From positions 8,980,207 through 9,044,206 of the forward strand of contig OZ037767.1 in NCBI GenBank assembly GCA_964035545.1: a stretch of DNA of 64,000 nt. The letters run 5' to 3'. Both the position numbers and the translations under genes were made by a program. The DNA is from Bugula neritina. Taxonomy: Eukaryota > Bryozoa > Gymnolaemata > Cheilostomatida > Bugulidae. Shown in pieces: positions 1 through 12,000 of this stretch (positions within the stretch are counted from its first letter, which is position 1; every line of letters begins with the position of its first letter). The notes under the pieces are model-generated. The model saw only the letters and a list, made by a program, of their open reading frames with translations. It was not told the origin of the DNA and did not search any database.

Positions 1-196
1 AGTACTAATATATAAATAAATAAAACACAACAAAAATTTCATTAATTTAAAAACTCAATAAATAAACACTGTGCCAAAGATGTGGAATATCCACCTAGCT
101 ATATAATAGTCCACGTTACGACTTACAAAGCATCTGAATATAATCATTAAAAACATAATATTCTGTATAATATGTTGATGTTTATAGACTGAGGAC

Positions 197-3100
197 TTAG
201 AGAATAGAGGTGACGAGCATAATGCGAGACTTGCAAGCATCCACCCTCTTCTGAAGAATACTCGTCTCTTTCTCTAAGGCTTCCAAGTAACCATCATCAT
301 TACGTCTGTCTACTTGCAATGCCACATGTACTGCAGGAAATAAACAAATCAATTGAAACAACTGAATTTAAACAAATTGAGGAAGTAATGACCATCATTA
401 ATCGGGTTTTATGGTAAACACTTAAAGGGAGTAATAGCAGCACCAGTGTGATATAAACATCTCCATTTATGGAATAATCAGTTATTAGAAATTTGTCACA
501 TTCAAAGGAGTCTCAGTTTTAGTGTCAAGCTAATCTGCTAGTCATTTGAAATTCGGGAAGTTTTTTTTTTAAAAAATATGAAAAAATAAATAATTAGATA
601 GCATCAGTTTAAAACCTTTTCCTAAGCATACGGTATTAAACAAAATTGCTTTAAAAAGATAATTTTTTACTATCGATTAAAATAAAAATTACAGGAAAAC
701 AGTTAGAAATAGATGGACGAGAAGCATTTTATTATCGCCTAGTTACTTTGTTTCGTTTTATTTAAATTTGAAGTAATAATAAATTGTTACTCGTTTATCT
801 GTTTCCAATTAAATTACTAGTTTGTACAGATATATTCATAAAAGTAGAAATAACAGCATGAAATATATACATGGCTTATAGTGTAGTGGCACAGTTAGTA
901 GCAGCTAAGCATTTAAAGCTTATTGTGTAAAGCAAGACCAACCAATAGCCTGTGTTACAAAGCCTCTGTTTACTCTCCAATCATCTAGCCCACAACCTAA
1001 CATTATCTACATTGTATTTAGTATTGTAACTGAGGCTACATATGGTATAGCATGAAAGCACTGCAAAGCCTTAGTGCAGAATGAAGCTAGCAACTGGTGA
1101 ACAGTAGCAGGGCTAGTGGGGGAAGACAACTCCAGTTGACTTACAAGTGGGTGCTTCAAGGATGGCGTACATCGCTGTAATGTGTTCAAATATTAATGTA
1201 CATTTTAACTCAATTTTACAAACTAATATTTTCTTATTAGTTTTTAAATGTAATATTATGTATAATTTACATTTTTATTACAAAATATGCAAGCCAATAA
1301 GATATGTAGGGAGTATAATATGCATATCTAGCATCTGATACTGGGGTTACTCAAGTTTGTGGTTATTACATAACAAGTTATAACTATCTACACACTTTAC
1401 TTAATAAATGTATATAACTATTAATAGAGTAAATTAATGCATGTATGACACCGATTCTTATGCATTCACTATGACATCACCCGACACTTACACTCGTAGT
1501 TCCAAGTCTGTGCTGGTATCATTAACCTGCTCTTTGCCTCCGCCATTTCCTTCTTCAGCTGATCTTGCTTATAAAGTAACTTCTGTATTTGCACATGGCG
1601 CATGGCTTCCTGGGATAACTGCAAATAAATTCCCTTATAATGTAATTTCCTTGCAGTTTGTTATACAATACGCTATAAATGATGTAAACATGCAGTACAT
1701 TTTACTAAAGTCTCCATCACTTGCGAAAACTTGTCTCCCATCGACAATCACGGGCTATACCAACACATGTACATATAAGCATGCGCCACTTTCTTTATAT
1801 TTATAGTGACAGGCTGGCTGAGAAATCTCACCTTATTCTCTTCATGGCGTTGCTGATGTATCTTATCCAGTTCCTCACAGTAGCTGCTCTCTATTCTCAA
1901 AGTACTACTTCTCCACGGATCTATCAATAAACACAATCCATAACTGAGCAAATGAGAGTAGAACATCAAAACATTCAGTGAGAAATGACTGCATTATTTG
2001 CCAAATAATAATTCATAAAAAGGCAATTATTAGGTAATCGGTAATAATCTAACTTTACTGCTCGAAAAAGATTAGCAACTGTGACAGTTTCTTATTTCTA
2101 GCAGAACTCAACTTTGACCAAACCAGTGGCTGTAGTTACAGAATAGTGACAGAGTCAAGCTAACTACTCTGTACACAAGTTAATTAATATTTTATACTAT
2201 ATTCACCTGTAGACTGCATGTTAGCCTGAATATCCATAGTCTGAGAAACATCCTCTGCACTGTTTAGAGTCATGGAGTCATACCCACTACTGACGGAATA
2301 TTTGTGTTGGGCTATTGAATGGGAAAGACAACTGCTGTTGTCACTACAGCCATCACTGTGACTGTATGAAGGCTTTGGCAACACATAATGTCTAAAAGGG
2401 CATAGCAGTAAGCGAGCGTAAGCCAACACGAAACCAAAGAGCGCCTTTTCCCAACAACACATACAGCAGACAAAGTGCCGGGAGAGGAGTGAGTGACGAG
2501 AAATAAGCCAAGTATTGAGGCGTTACAAACCACAGTATTATATCAACTTTATATAAAATGTAACACGGACAACCTTTATGAATTATGATGTCATTTTTAT
2601 CATTACTAAATAAAATCAGTATAAAATAGAAATTAAAAATAAATATTTTGATGATGCAAATAAACTAATAATTTCAGCCTAATTACTGGTTTTATATAAA
2701 ATAAACCTGCCGTGTTATCATACTGCATTGTAATGCCTCAATGCTTGTATGCCAATAGCTATAACTCTGCATAAACCTGATAGCAAAAGCAAGAGAGAAC
2801 AAATTTTGGGTGCAAAAGTTGCTGTAGCTAAAAACTCACCTATAGGGAGAGCTATTCATATCAACTGAACCATTCGATTTGGCAGACACAACGGAAGGAG
2901 CAGATAATTTAGAGTTGACTTTATGAGAACTTTTCCACGATGATGGAGGTTGAAGCAAGGACTTCTTTTCCTAAAATTAGATGAGTAGATTATTAGGTAA
3001 CACATTGATTTGGCAAGTGCATTTTTAGAAAATTTAAACACAATAAAAGCTAGAGCACAATATAACAGTTGAAACACTAAACATCACTGCACTTAAAAAT

Positions 3101-6099
3101 GGCAGCTCATGAATATTACCCAAAAATGGAGGTAAAATTACTTTACCTTTTTAGACGATTCTGACTTTTTAGTTGGTGTTGCGGGAGTACTGCCCCCTGT
3201 CTTGCCGTCTTTTGGTTTACTTGATAACCGAAGACCTGGAAGTTTAGAGGTTCTGCCTTTCTTATCTGGACTAGAAGTGGAGAGTTTACAGTCTCCATTC
3301 TGCGTCAGCTCTCCGGAGGTCTGTTTGAACAATGTCGGTTTTTTCAACTTGGATTCCTGTTTGATTAGAGGGGACTCGGGGGCCACCTGCCTGCCACCCG
3401 ATGTTTTAGTTGCTGATTTTGGAGAAATGCTGTGGCTAGACAGAGAAGATGATTCCAAATCGTGTGGTACTGAGTTTTGCCGGCTACTTGAAAGATATGG
3501 CTGTAATTTAACTGTCTGGACTGTTTCCTTTTCAGATTGATCATTTAGTGGCACTGTTGGTGCTCCTACCGCTATGCTACCTGGACAAGATAGGTACGCA
3601 TTTCGTGGCAGAGTGTTACTGTAACATTTGGTGTGTAGACGGGACGCTGCATCTATATACTCTACCTGCGGTGATAGCAGCTCTTTATGGAGACTAGGGT
3701 CTGAGGCACCGTCCGGTTTACGCAGCATTGAGCCTTGAAGTGTTGCGTTTAGAAAAGCTTCAGTAGAGTCCTTTGTGTGAGAATACCTGGCTATAACTAC
3801 AGGCATCTCGCCGAGTACACTCTCGGGTGAACGGGGCAACTCGCTGTCGGCCAGTGGTGTGTTAGACTGCAGGGAGTGAGAGTCAGAGTCCGTGAACTCA
3901 GTCTGACAAGCAGCGTCGCACACCTCTACTATTTCCTCTGACAGAGAGGTCTCGTCATACGATGATTCATCTTTGCTTTCAAAACCAACTTTCTCGTCTG
4001 CAGTCACATTGCTGACGGAATCATCAATCTGCACCCCGTCTTGGTTAGCATCTTCAGAATAGTTACACGAGAGGTCAGTAAGAGGGTGATCTGATGTACC
4101 TGTGGTCTCTCCTTCTGCATATAGCCCTAGCTCCACTGTCAACTGCATCCCGTCCTGCTCATCCAATTCAGTCTCGTATAAATCATTAGCTTTCGATTGA
4201 AGGTCAGCAGGTATCCCTTCCTAGAACGAAAACATTAACCATTTTTAAAGTATTAAATTTGAATTTAAAACTGCTTTGAAAATGCAAAACTAAATTGGCT
4301 TCGACAATGCAAAAGAAAGGGTGCTATACCATATGCTGGTCTGTAGCTTCAGATTCCTTAGTGGGAGTGTTGTTTTTGCTGTGACGCATCACCCAGTCCT
4401 TCACAAACGGCTTAACAATTACATTGAGTTCCTGCGCTGACTTTGGCGATGGTTTATTGGCTGCCTTGGATCCCTCAGCCTTTCAAATGTAAACAAACCA
4501 TTTCTTGCAAAAAGCATTGCATTGCGACTTACTAAGACAAACAACTACAACAGATCTCCAATCAGTAACAAAAGAATAACAGAATTGGCAGTAAATACCT
4601 TCTGAATGACATCAGCTTTATTCTCCTTTTTAATATCGGCACCACATTGATGACAATGTTTAGTGGTGTCTCGGTGCTTTCTGCTAGGGGTTCTATGATG
4701 ATGGTTCTTCGGTTTATCACTTCTCTCCCCATTTGAATGATGCCTGGTAACATAAGCAATAATATATCGCATACATGTACATCTAAGCCCAAGACCTAAG
4801 CACACAACATAGCAAACCTGTAAAAGTTTAATTTTGAAAATTCAATAGTGGAATATGAAAGTGTCATGTAAAAATATGTTTCCCGCAGCAACCGATATGT
4901 GAGATGAGGCAGCTTCACAAACCTGTGCTGTCGCTTAGCTGGAGATAATTGTTCTTTCTTCAAATTGCTTGTCAAGTCCTCAATGTTCTTTCTGAAAGCA
5001 GTGGGACCGTCCACCCACAGCTCTTGTTTAGAAACTTCGGCTATTGTCGGTTTTGTCCCTCTCCGCTCAGGTGGAGGCTCCGCCCACGCAGAGCGAGTTG
5101 ATGTCTTTCGTGTCATATGTCCTATTTGTTCAGGATGTCCGTTATATTGCGCCAATGATATCCAATGTGAGCTATGATCAGGCTGCACTATATGGTAGAA
5201 GTCATTAGAAAGGGTATCAAGATGAGGGTGATAGTGTGCGGGGTGATTATCTACAAGCTGAGGGTGATACGAGTGAGGTAGAGGGGGATTGTGGGGCAGA
5301 GGAAGTGGATTTGAGTAGCCCGGTGATTGCCATTGATCTCTAGAAGTACCCTGCCAGTGTTCTAGATGATTCCCAACTTCCTGTTCACATGGTTCAAGCT
5401 TAGGCCATGCTCTGGCGTTGGTGCGGGGCATTCTTCTCCGCCCCTCACTGCTCGTCTCTTCATCTGATAACATCTTTTTTATAGTTCCTGCAAGATAATT
5501 TTAATTTCAAAAGTCACATGTGAACACGACAATTAGTCAAAACTATCAGTCACAACTAATCGGACACTTTTACAGTATATTACAAAAGAATTTCATTCCT
5601 AAAGACTTAGGATTGATTAAAAAACAAGATTTCTGCTCAAAACTAAGCAGTGACAGAGCGAAGACACTGGCTGAATCTACCTGCATACATATTACGCCTT
5701 CACACTTACCTGTTCAATTTAACAGATCCTCAGTTCAACTGAAACTTGTAAAAATAAACTTTACGCGTACATTACATACTTGATACTACAATATGAAAAT
5801 TATATTATCAATTCACCTGGTTTGTTGTATGGCGATGCCTGGGAATGGCTGGCTAGTTTAGAGTAGTCTTCTCCTTGACTATGAGTTTTTAAGTGTGATT
5901 TGTGAGTTTTCTGGGCAGCTGTGGGTAGATGTGTGTGTCTGTGTTTGTTTATGGGATTGTATATAACCGTATCCACAGATTGCTCACTACTCGACACATC
6001 CGGGTCAGATAGACTGGCACTCGTCCCCATCCTTATACCACACCTCTGTCTGATGCTAGAGTTAGCACTTCCTGTATCGTCTGAACTGTTGCTTGAAGC
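197..6099 (-). CDS. KIF26: KIF26 post-motor region and C-terminal helical tail (residues ~1194-2153)
   Basis: Exon 6099-5817 carries [12 protein letters not shown] just after the motor, a signature shared with vertebrate KIF26. Exons 5487-4923 (His/Pro-rich, ending [13 protein letters not shown]), 4743-4599 (a single CHQC motif), 4479-4330 and the 1074-bp exon 4220-3147 (acidic then Ser-rich) are low complexity. Conservation returns at 2391-2207 ([14 protein letters not shown]...[16 protein letters not shown]) and through the last three exons: 1920-1832 ([22 protein letters not shown]), 1618-1492 ([20 protein letters not shown]) and 330-197 ([20 protein letters not shown]). These parallel the extreme C-terminus of KIF26A/B and probably form helices or a coiled coil. 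No AATAAA was seen between the stop and the window edge on this strand, so the 3' end may lie outside. Confidence 0.92.
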
Positions 6100-9000
6100 C
6101 TAAAGTCACAATGTTGCCTCCAAATATATTTAACTTGTCCATTAAATGCATTCAACAATCAGAAATATTGTGTGTATGTATGAGGGAATTATATTACACA
6201 TTTAATTGAAAGTACAAATATCAAATATATGTTTAAAAACTAAATTTAGAGAAAAAAAATATTATAATCATCTTTTTATTCAGGAGGAAAATTCAGTGAT
6301 TTTATTAACTTTAGAGTTGTCTATACTACATTTTTCATCAGATTTCAACTTCACAATTATGTGTAGCAGAGCCTCCCAAGAATTTACATCATGAAATATT
6401 AACTACTCAAATGACTAGGTTATAAAGTGTCAGAGAGAGGGACTGATGCTACATGCACGATGTCTAGCATATTCTTTTCACTTACCTTGTTCTTTCGCCT
6501 CACTTTCATTCTGTGTATTCTGGCAGCTAGTTGCAGGATCTGCAAGGTGTCTGTATACTGAGACGGCTGGGTAGATATGTGCACCAGGATGCATGTCTTA
6601 CAGTTGGCTTGACCCACAGAGTCCTTGAGCAGAGTCGCTAACTTGCTGTCCCTGCAACCAGATATTAAATGCTTATGTCAAAGCCAAATTACTGGGTTCG
6701 AACCCATGGCTTTTGTATTTACTAATAGCCAATGCTCTAACCTCTAGATCACAGCTGCTTCCTCAATTATTGAATGTTAATGTCAACGCAAAATCACCAC
6801 GAAGCTAAATTATTTCTACAACTAAGGAAATAGAAACATATTCATCTCATAAAAAATATAATTTTTAAATACTTGCATATTTTATTACAAAATATGATGC
6901 TCTAATTTCCTACAAATGCATTTAACATTGAAGTATAACTCCCCTATAAGCTTTAATTCAGTGGTATTTTACGCTAGAAATGGAACAATAAAGTGATATT
7001 ATGCAGACTCACTTGTGAGGAAAGTGTCTTTGGCCATTAAGAACAGCAGTAATGGAACTGCCCAACGCTGCTAAGGTGAGAGCTGACCCGCTGCTGCTAG
7101 ACTTAGCACATTGCCCAATATCTATGAAATGCAGCCGACTACGCCCTCCGGCAACTAGAGCGCCCCCTGCTGACGGTTTCATCTCTACATAGTGCTGATA
7201 CACGTGGAGGGTGAACAGGAAGTGTGAGCCCTTGCTGTCGGACTTCTCTGTAAGCAGCAGACAGTCAAACTGCAGCTTATAGTTAAGTAGTAAAAGAAGA
7301 TAACTTCAAACTGAATACATTTGCAGCACACGATGCATACTTACGCAAGTCGTATATTATTTATATTTATATATATATACGAAAGGAATTTTATTTTTTT
7401 GTTTTGAGATTTCAAAAAGCTATGTTGAAAAAATTATTTGGTTTACTTTCAAATATTATAATAATATAGTAATTATAACATTGGTAAGAATGACTGGAAG
7501 TAGGCAATGCCTATCATCTGGAAGCATAAACAATGCGAATGTTCTATGTATGATATAACAAATATTCTTATCAAAATGCAAAACTTTCAAACAACTCAGC
7601 TGACGAAGAACCTTTCATTGCCAACACATTAAACTGTGAATCAAACACAAACATCTAAAACAAAAGTAAATATGTCATGAAATTATTCACCATTCAAGTT
7701 GTGTCTAGCAGTCAAGGCAGCGTCTAGATAGAAGCCGGCCTTGGCAGCATCTGGAGCTCTTAGTTCTTGAAGATTTTCTAGCTGAGCTCCATATACTGGT
7801 GTGTTGGTTAGTTGGATCTGCTCTGGTAGCTTCCCATCTTGACCTAACAATCAGCACAAGAGTTCACAGCTATGATTTATAACTATATATAGCCAAATGT
7901 TTGTATAGCTTGATTGTGGAAAGTTTGAAGCTGCAAACACACTAAGTCATAATTTATCATATTTTTAGCAGCACATATTTATTGGCCGCATATTTGCTAG
8001 CAGTCCATTTGCTAGCAGTATATTTGCTAGCAGTATATTTGTTAGCAGTATATTTGCTAGCAGTATATTTGTTAGTAACATATTTGTTAGGAGTATTGAT
8101 TGTTGTGTAATGTAAATAGTTGCATTGAAACATTTTAATAGGAAAATTAATTAAATTGTATAATTTACACCTTAATATGGCTTTGTACGGAAATTTTATT
8201 TTAGTAACTGATAGCTGTCAAACAAGATTTATTTCTGAGTATTTTGAGATAGCAGAGTGCATAGTGTTTAGTATATAGTATATAGTGTGTAGCATATAGT
8301 ATATAGTATATAGTGTGTAGCATATAGTATATAGTATATAGTGTGTAGCATATAGTATATAGTATATAGTGTGTAGCATATAGTATATAGTATATAGTGT
8401 GTAGTGTGTAGCATATAGTATATAGTATATAGTATATAGTGTGTAGCATATAGTATATAGTATATAGTGTGTAGCATATAGTATATGGTATATAGTGTGT
8501 AGCATATAGTATAGAGTATACACAGTAGGGTGGGGGGGTATAAGAACAGGAAATAACACACTCTCTTATGAGAAGGTAAAGCACAGCTGTCACACCTAAT
8601 AGACAAGTAGCAGTTGTCAAAGATGGTAACTTTATATGTGGTAAAATATAACCTGGGAGCAACAGGTGTAGAGCATAGCTATCACATACACTGCTACAAT
8701 AACAGAGTGGTAGCATATTACAATTAGAGGGTTTATATTCTAGAGTAAGTACAAAAGGAGTAAGTTTAGTCTAGAGTAAGTGTGAAAGAAGTAAGTACAG
8801 TCTAGAGTAAGTGTGTATCCTACCATCATTGGAACAGCTGGCTAACAAGTCCGTGAGCTCTTCATTATGCCCTCTAATCTCCAGACACGTTATTCTAACA
8901 GAAAATCTAGTGGAGGTTTTGGTTTTCCGCTCTTCTATCAGCTGATAGAGCCAGGAGATTGCAGTGGGGATTACTCCGAAATCAGCACAAGAGGAATCAA

Positions 9001-12000
9001 CTCCTACTAAACTGTAGGATTTTCCTGGAATATATGATAGATTAATTGATAACAGTTGGTTTGAGGGGAAGTGTTGCCAATGGAGCAGCTGCAATGTCAG
9101 CAGTATACGCAGCTTCAGGTTGTCAATATTTTACTGGTGCTGCCGGCAGTTGTATCTCATGTTTGACAGAAGTCAGCGTGTAGCAACTAATGTGGGAGAG
9201 GATACAGTGGGTTGGACACAACTGTAAAACAACTGTCATAAAACTAACTCATTAGTCGGGATTGTAACTGTAACTGAACCCTAAAAATTAATTTGAATAA
9301 CAAAATGAGAATGAGTGGCACGCGATCTAGCATTTACAGTAAATTGATTGGGGCATGTAGTTGAAGATAATTGAATTATTTAGCAGATAAAGTATATTAT
9401 GACTGGGTGCTAGTCTAAATGTAATTAATACGAAAGTATCAAGGCATGCTGCAGAGTGTCAATTTTAGCTTCAACAAAGTAGCAAATCTAATGAAACACA
9501 ACACAAAATAATGACTAATTTTCTGTAAGATACGAGAAGGGGCATGCAGTAGACAATGCGTAAGAGCTAACCTTACAATTATATATACTAGACAGTCTGG
9601 CCTATTACAACGATTGCATGTGTAGATTATTGTAAAGTGCTGAGTAACACGTATATACATATTCTAGTATAGCAAGTACCTGTTTTAGATTGACCAAAAC
9701 TCATCACACAACCATCTGATCCTTGCAACACGGACCTTAGCACATCCATCACAGTTCCTCTGCAGACGTCCATCTGAAAGGCAATGCAGCAAAATGAGCT
9801 AATGTATTTCATCAGTGCACAATAGTTTCTACCTAGACACTCTATGAGCACTACTTGGTGATTACCTACTCATTACCTAGTCGATTACCTACTCACTACC
9901 TAATCCATTACCTACTCACTACCTGCCACCTGGTTCATTACCTACTCACTACCTGATCTATTACCTACTCACTACCTAGTCTATTACCTGCTAGCTACCT
10001 AGTCTATTACCTGCTAGCTACCTGGTTCATTACCTACTCACTACCTGGTCTATTACCTACTTGCTACCTGGTTCATTACCTGCTAACTACCTGGTCAGCA
10101 CCTTATGTAAAGACCACACTAAGCTCTCTTAGGGGTAAACACAGTATGTACTGCAACTACATCCAAACCACATGAAAATAGTTAAAATGAGTTCCTGAGT
10201 AGTTATTTCAAGAGAAACTGCTATGCAAGTGATGACAATATAGTCACACGGCATATTACTATCATATATAGCAACATCTACCTGCATACTATGACTACTA
10301 AACACAGTGTCAAAAGCAAAGAACTTTGGGACTGCAGCCAGTTGGCGTCTGCAACTAGGAGCCATATTTGATTGGTTGGAAGGATCCTGAAGTACCAATT
10401 GACCTCTCTCCGTGTTTACAGATATGTATGAGTTGGAATGACTCGTGTTTTCTTCTGACTGTTTTAGTCTCACTGCAACCGACACCTGAAATTACAGAAA
10501 TTAAATGCTACGTTATTTATTGTGAACTACAACAGTACAAACAATATATTTTATTGGTTTGATACAAAAACTCATTATAAAATAACCTTTAGTTCGAACA
10601 CCAAATTATTGATTATAAAAGAAAATATATGCACATATTTTATTTAGCATTGTTGAAATACAGTCAACATAAAGATGAAAAGGAATTATCTCCCCTACAC
10701 CTTCGGTGTTGCGGTGTAGACATGCTTGTTCACTGATTATACTTAGAAACATTAAAATCAATGGAACTAGAAAAGGTTTTGATGAAAGTGTAAATGTTTC
10801 ATAATGTAAAAACTTGCCATCAGCAGTCATTAAAAAATCGTTTGATGAGGAAAATGGATTCTAATATTTACTTTAAAAAGAGTATGATATGATTACAGTA
10901 TCTGTTTGAACTATTCCAGAGTATAGCCGGCTTTGTTGTCATTGTTAAAAATAAGATACTAATGCAATATTAATTCTCATTATCTTGATTAAAGATTCAG
11001 GAAATGCATCTATACAATTACGATATTGTTTTCAGTTAGACCGAAAGGAAGTTGGTTTTACTCGGTATGCAAACTATTCTTTGTCAGATATTTATAACTC
11101 AAAGAGTAAACAGTGTATTATAAACATGAATATTTGCTAGGTGGAGATATGAGAATATTTAGTGTAACATTATCATGAGTGATACCAACTCACTCACATA
11201 CACCAACTGAACTGTATATTATATATATGTATAGTATATAATATAGTATATTATATATGCTTTAATATGATTAATAAACATATTTATAGAAAAGAAAATG
11301 CAACAATAACAAATGCATGAGTGAAGGTAACAGATGGATAGATGAGTTTGACGCACGAAGTTGAATATCTGCCTGTGAGAATTGTTAATGGAGGTTTAGA
11401 ATGAATGGTATAGTTACAGACACAACCTCATGTGCATTCGCAGCTTTCGATATAATATTTCAATATATTATTTTATTATAATATAAAAATATAAAGGATC
11501 CTCTTTATATAAAATCTTCAAAATAATAAAAGACTGTTTCTAAGAACTTCTAAACCATGATTTCCAGTTTACTTGTAATCCTTTTATAGTTATAGAAAAT
11601 AATCTCAAAGAGGAAAAGATGAGGTTAAACTCCCAAAACTCCAATTACAGTATTTAGTTAAATCACTTGTTTCATTAAGTCATCACCATAAGAGCTGGTA
11701 AACAGGCTGTATATGTCCGTAGCCCTTCACTTTATGCTATATACCCTGTATGATGCTTATAATCAAATAATACTCATTGCCAATTGAGAGTAAATCTAAT
11801 CAAGTGAAAAAATAACTAATAAACCAATAAGAAATATGGCTGATAGAGACAAGTGCCATATGGTGGCACTACAAGCACGTCACAGGGAGCTTCGATTCGC
11901 TGTGAATTAATTCTTTAACAAAAGCCAAACATATGATACCTTTAATTATGCTGCTTGAAAAATTTTCAGTAGAGATTTTCAGGTATTTGCATATTAAAAA

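Noticed and set aside
4965-5177. Antisense frame across a KIF26 exon
   Set aside because: Shadow of the real minus-strand exon 5487-4923.
6660-6764. Functional tRNA gene
   Set aside because: B box is perfect but no convincing acceptor or anticodon stem; a related copy at 21405 indicates a SINE.
8201-8716. 171-codon Tyr/Thr/Ile-rich frame
   Set aside because: Produced by the 28-bp minisatellite in a KIF26 intron; open in three frames.
9858-10105. Possible CRISPR-like array
   Set aside because: Units are directly adjacent with no unique spacers, in an animal intron; it is a minisatellite.
10606-10830. Frame next to the first motor exon of KIF26
   Set aside because: Would precede a splice acceptor in the wrong phase and shows no kinesin similarity; intron sequence.
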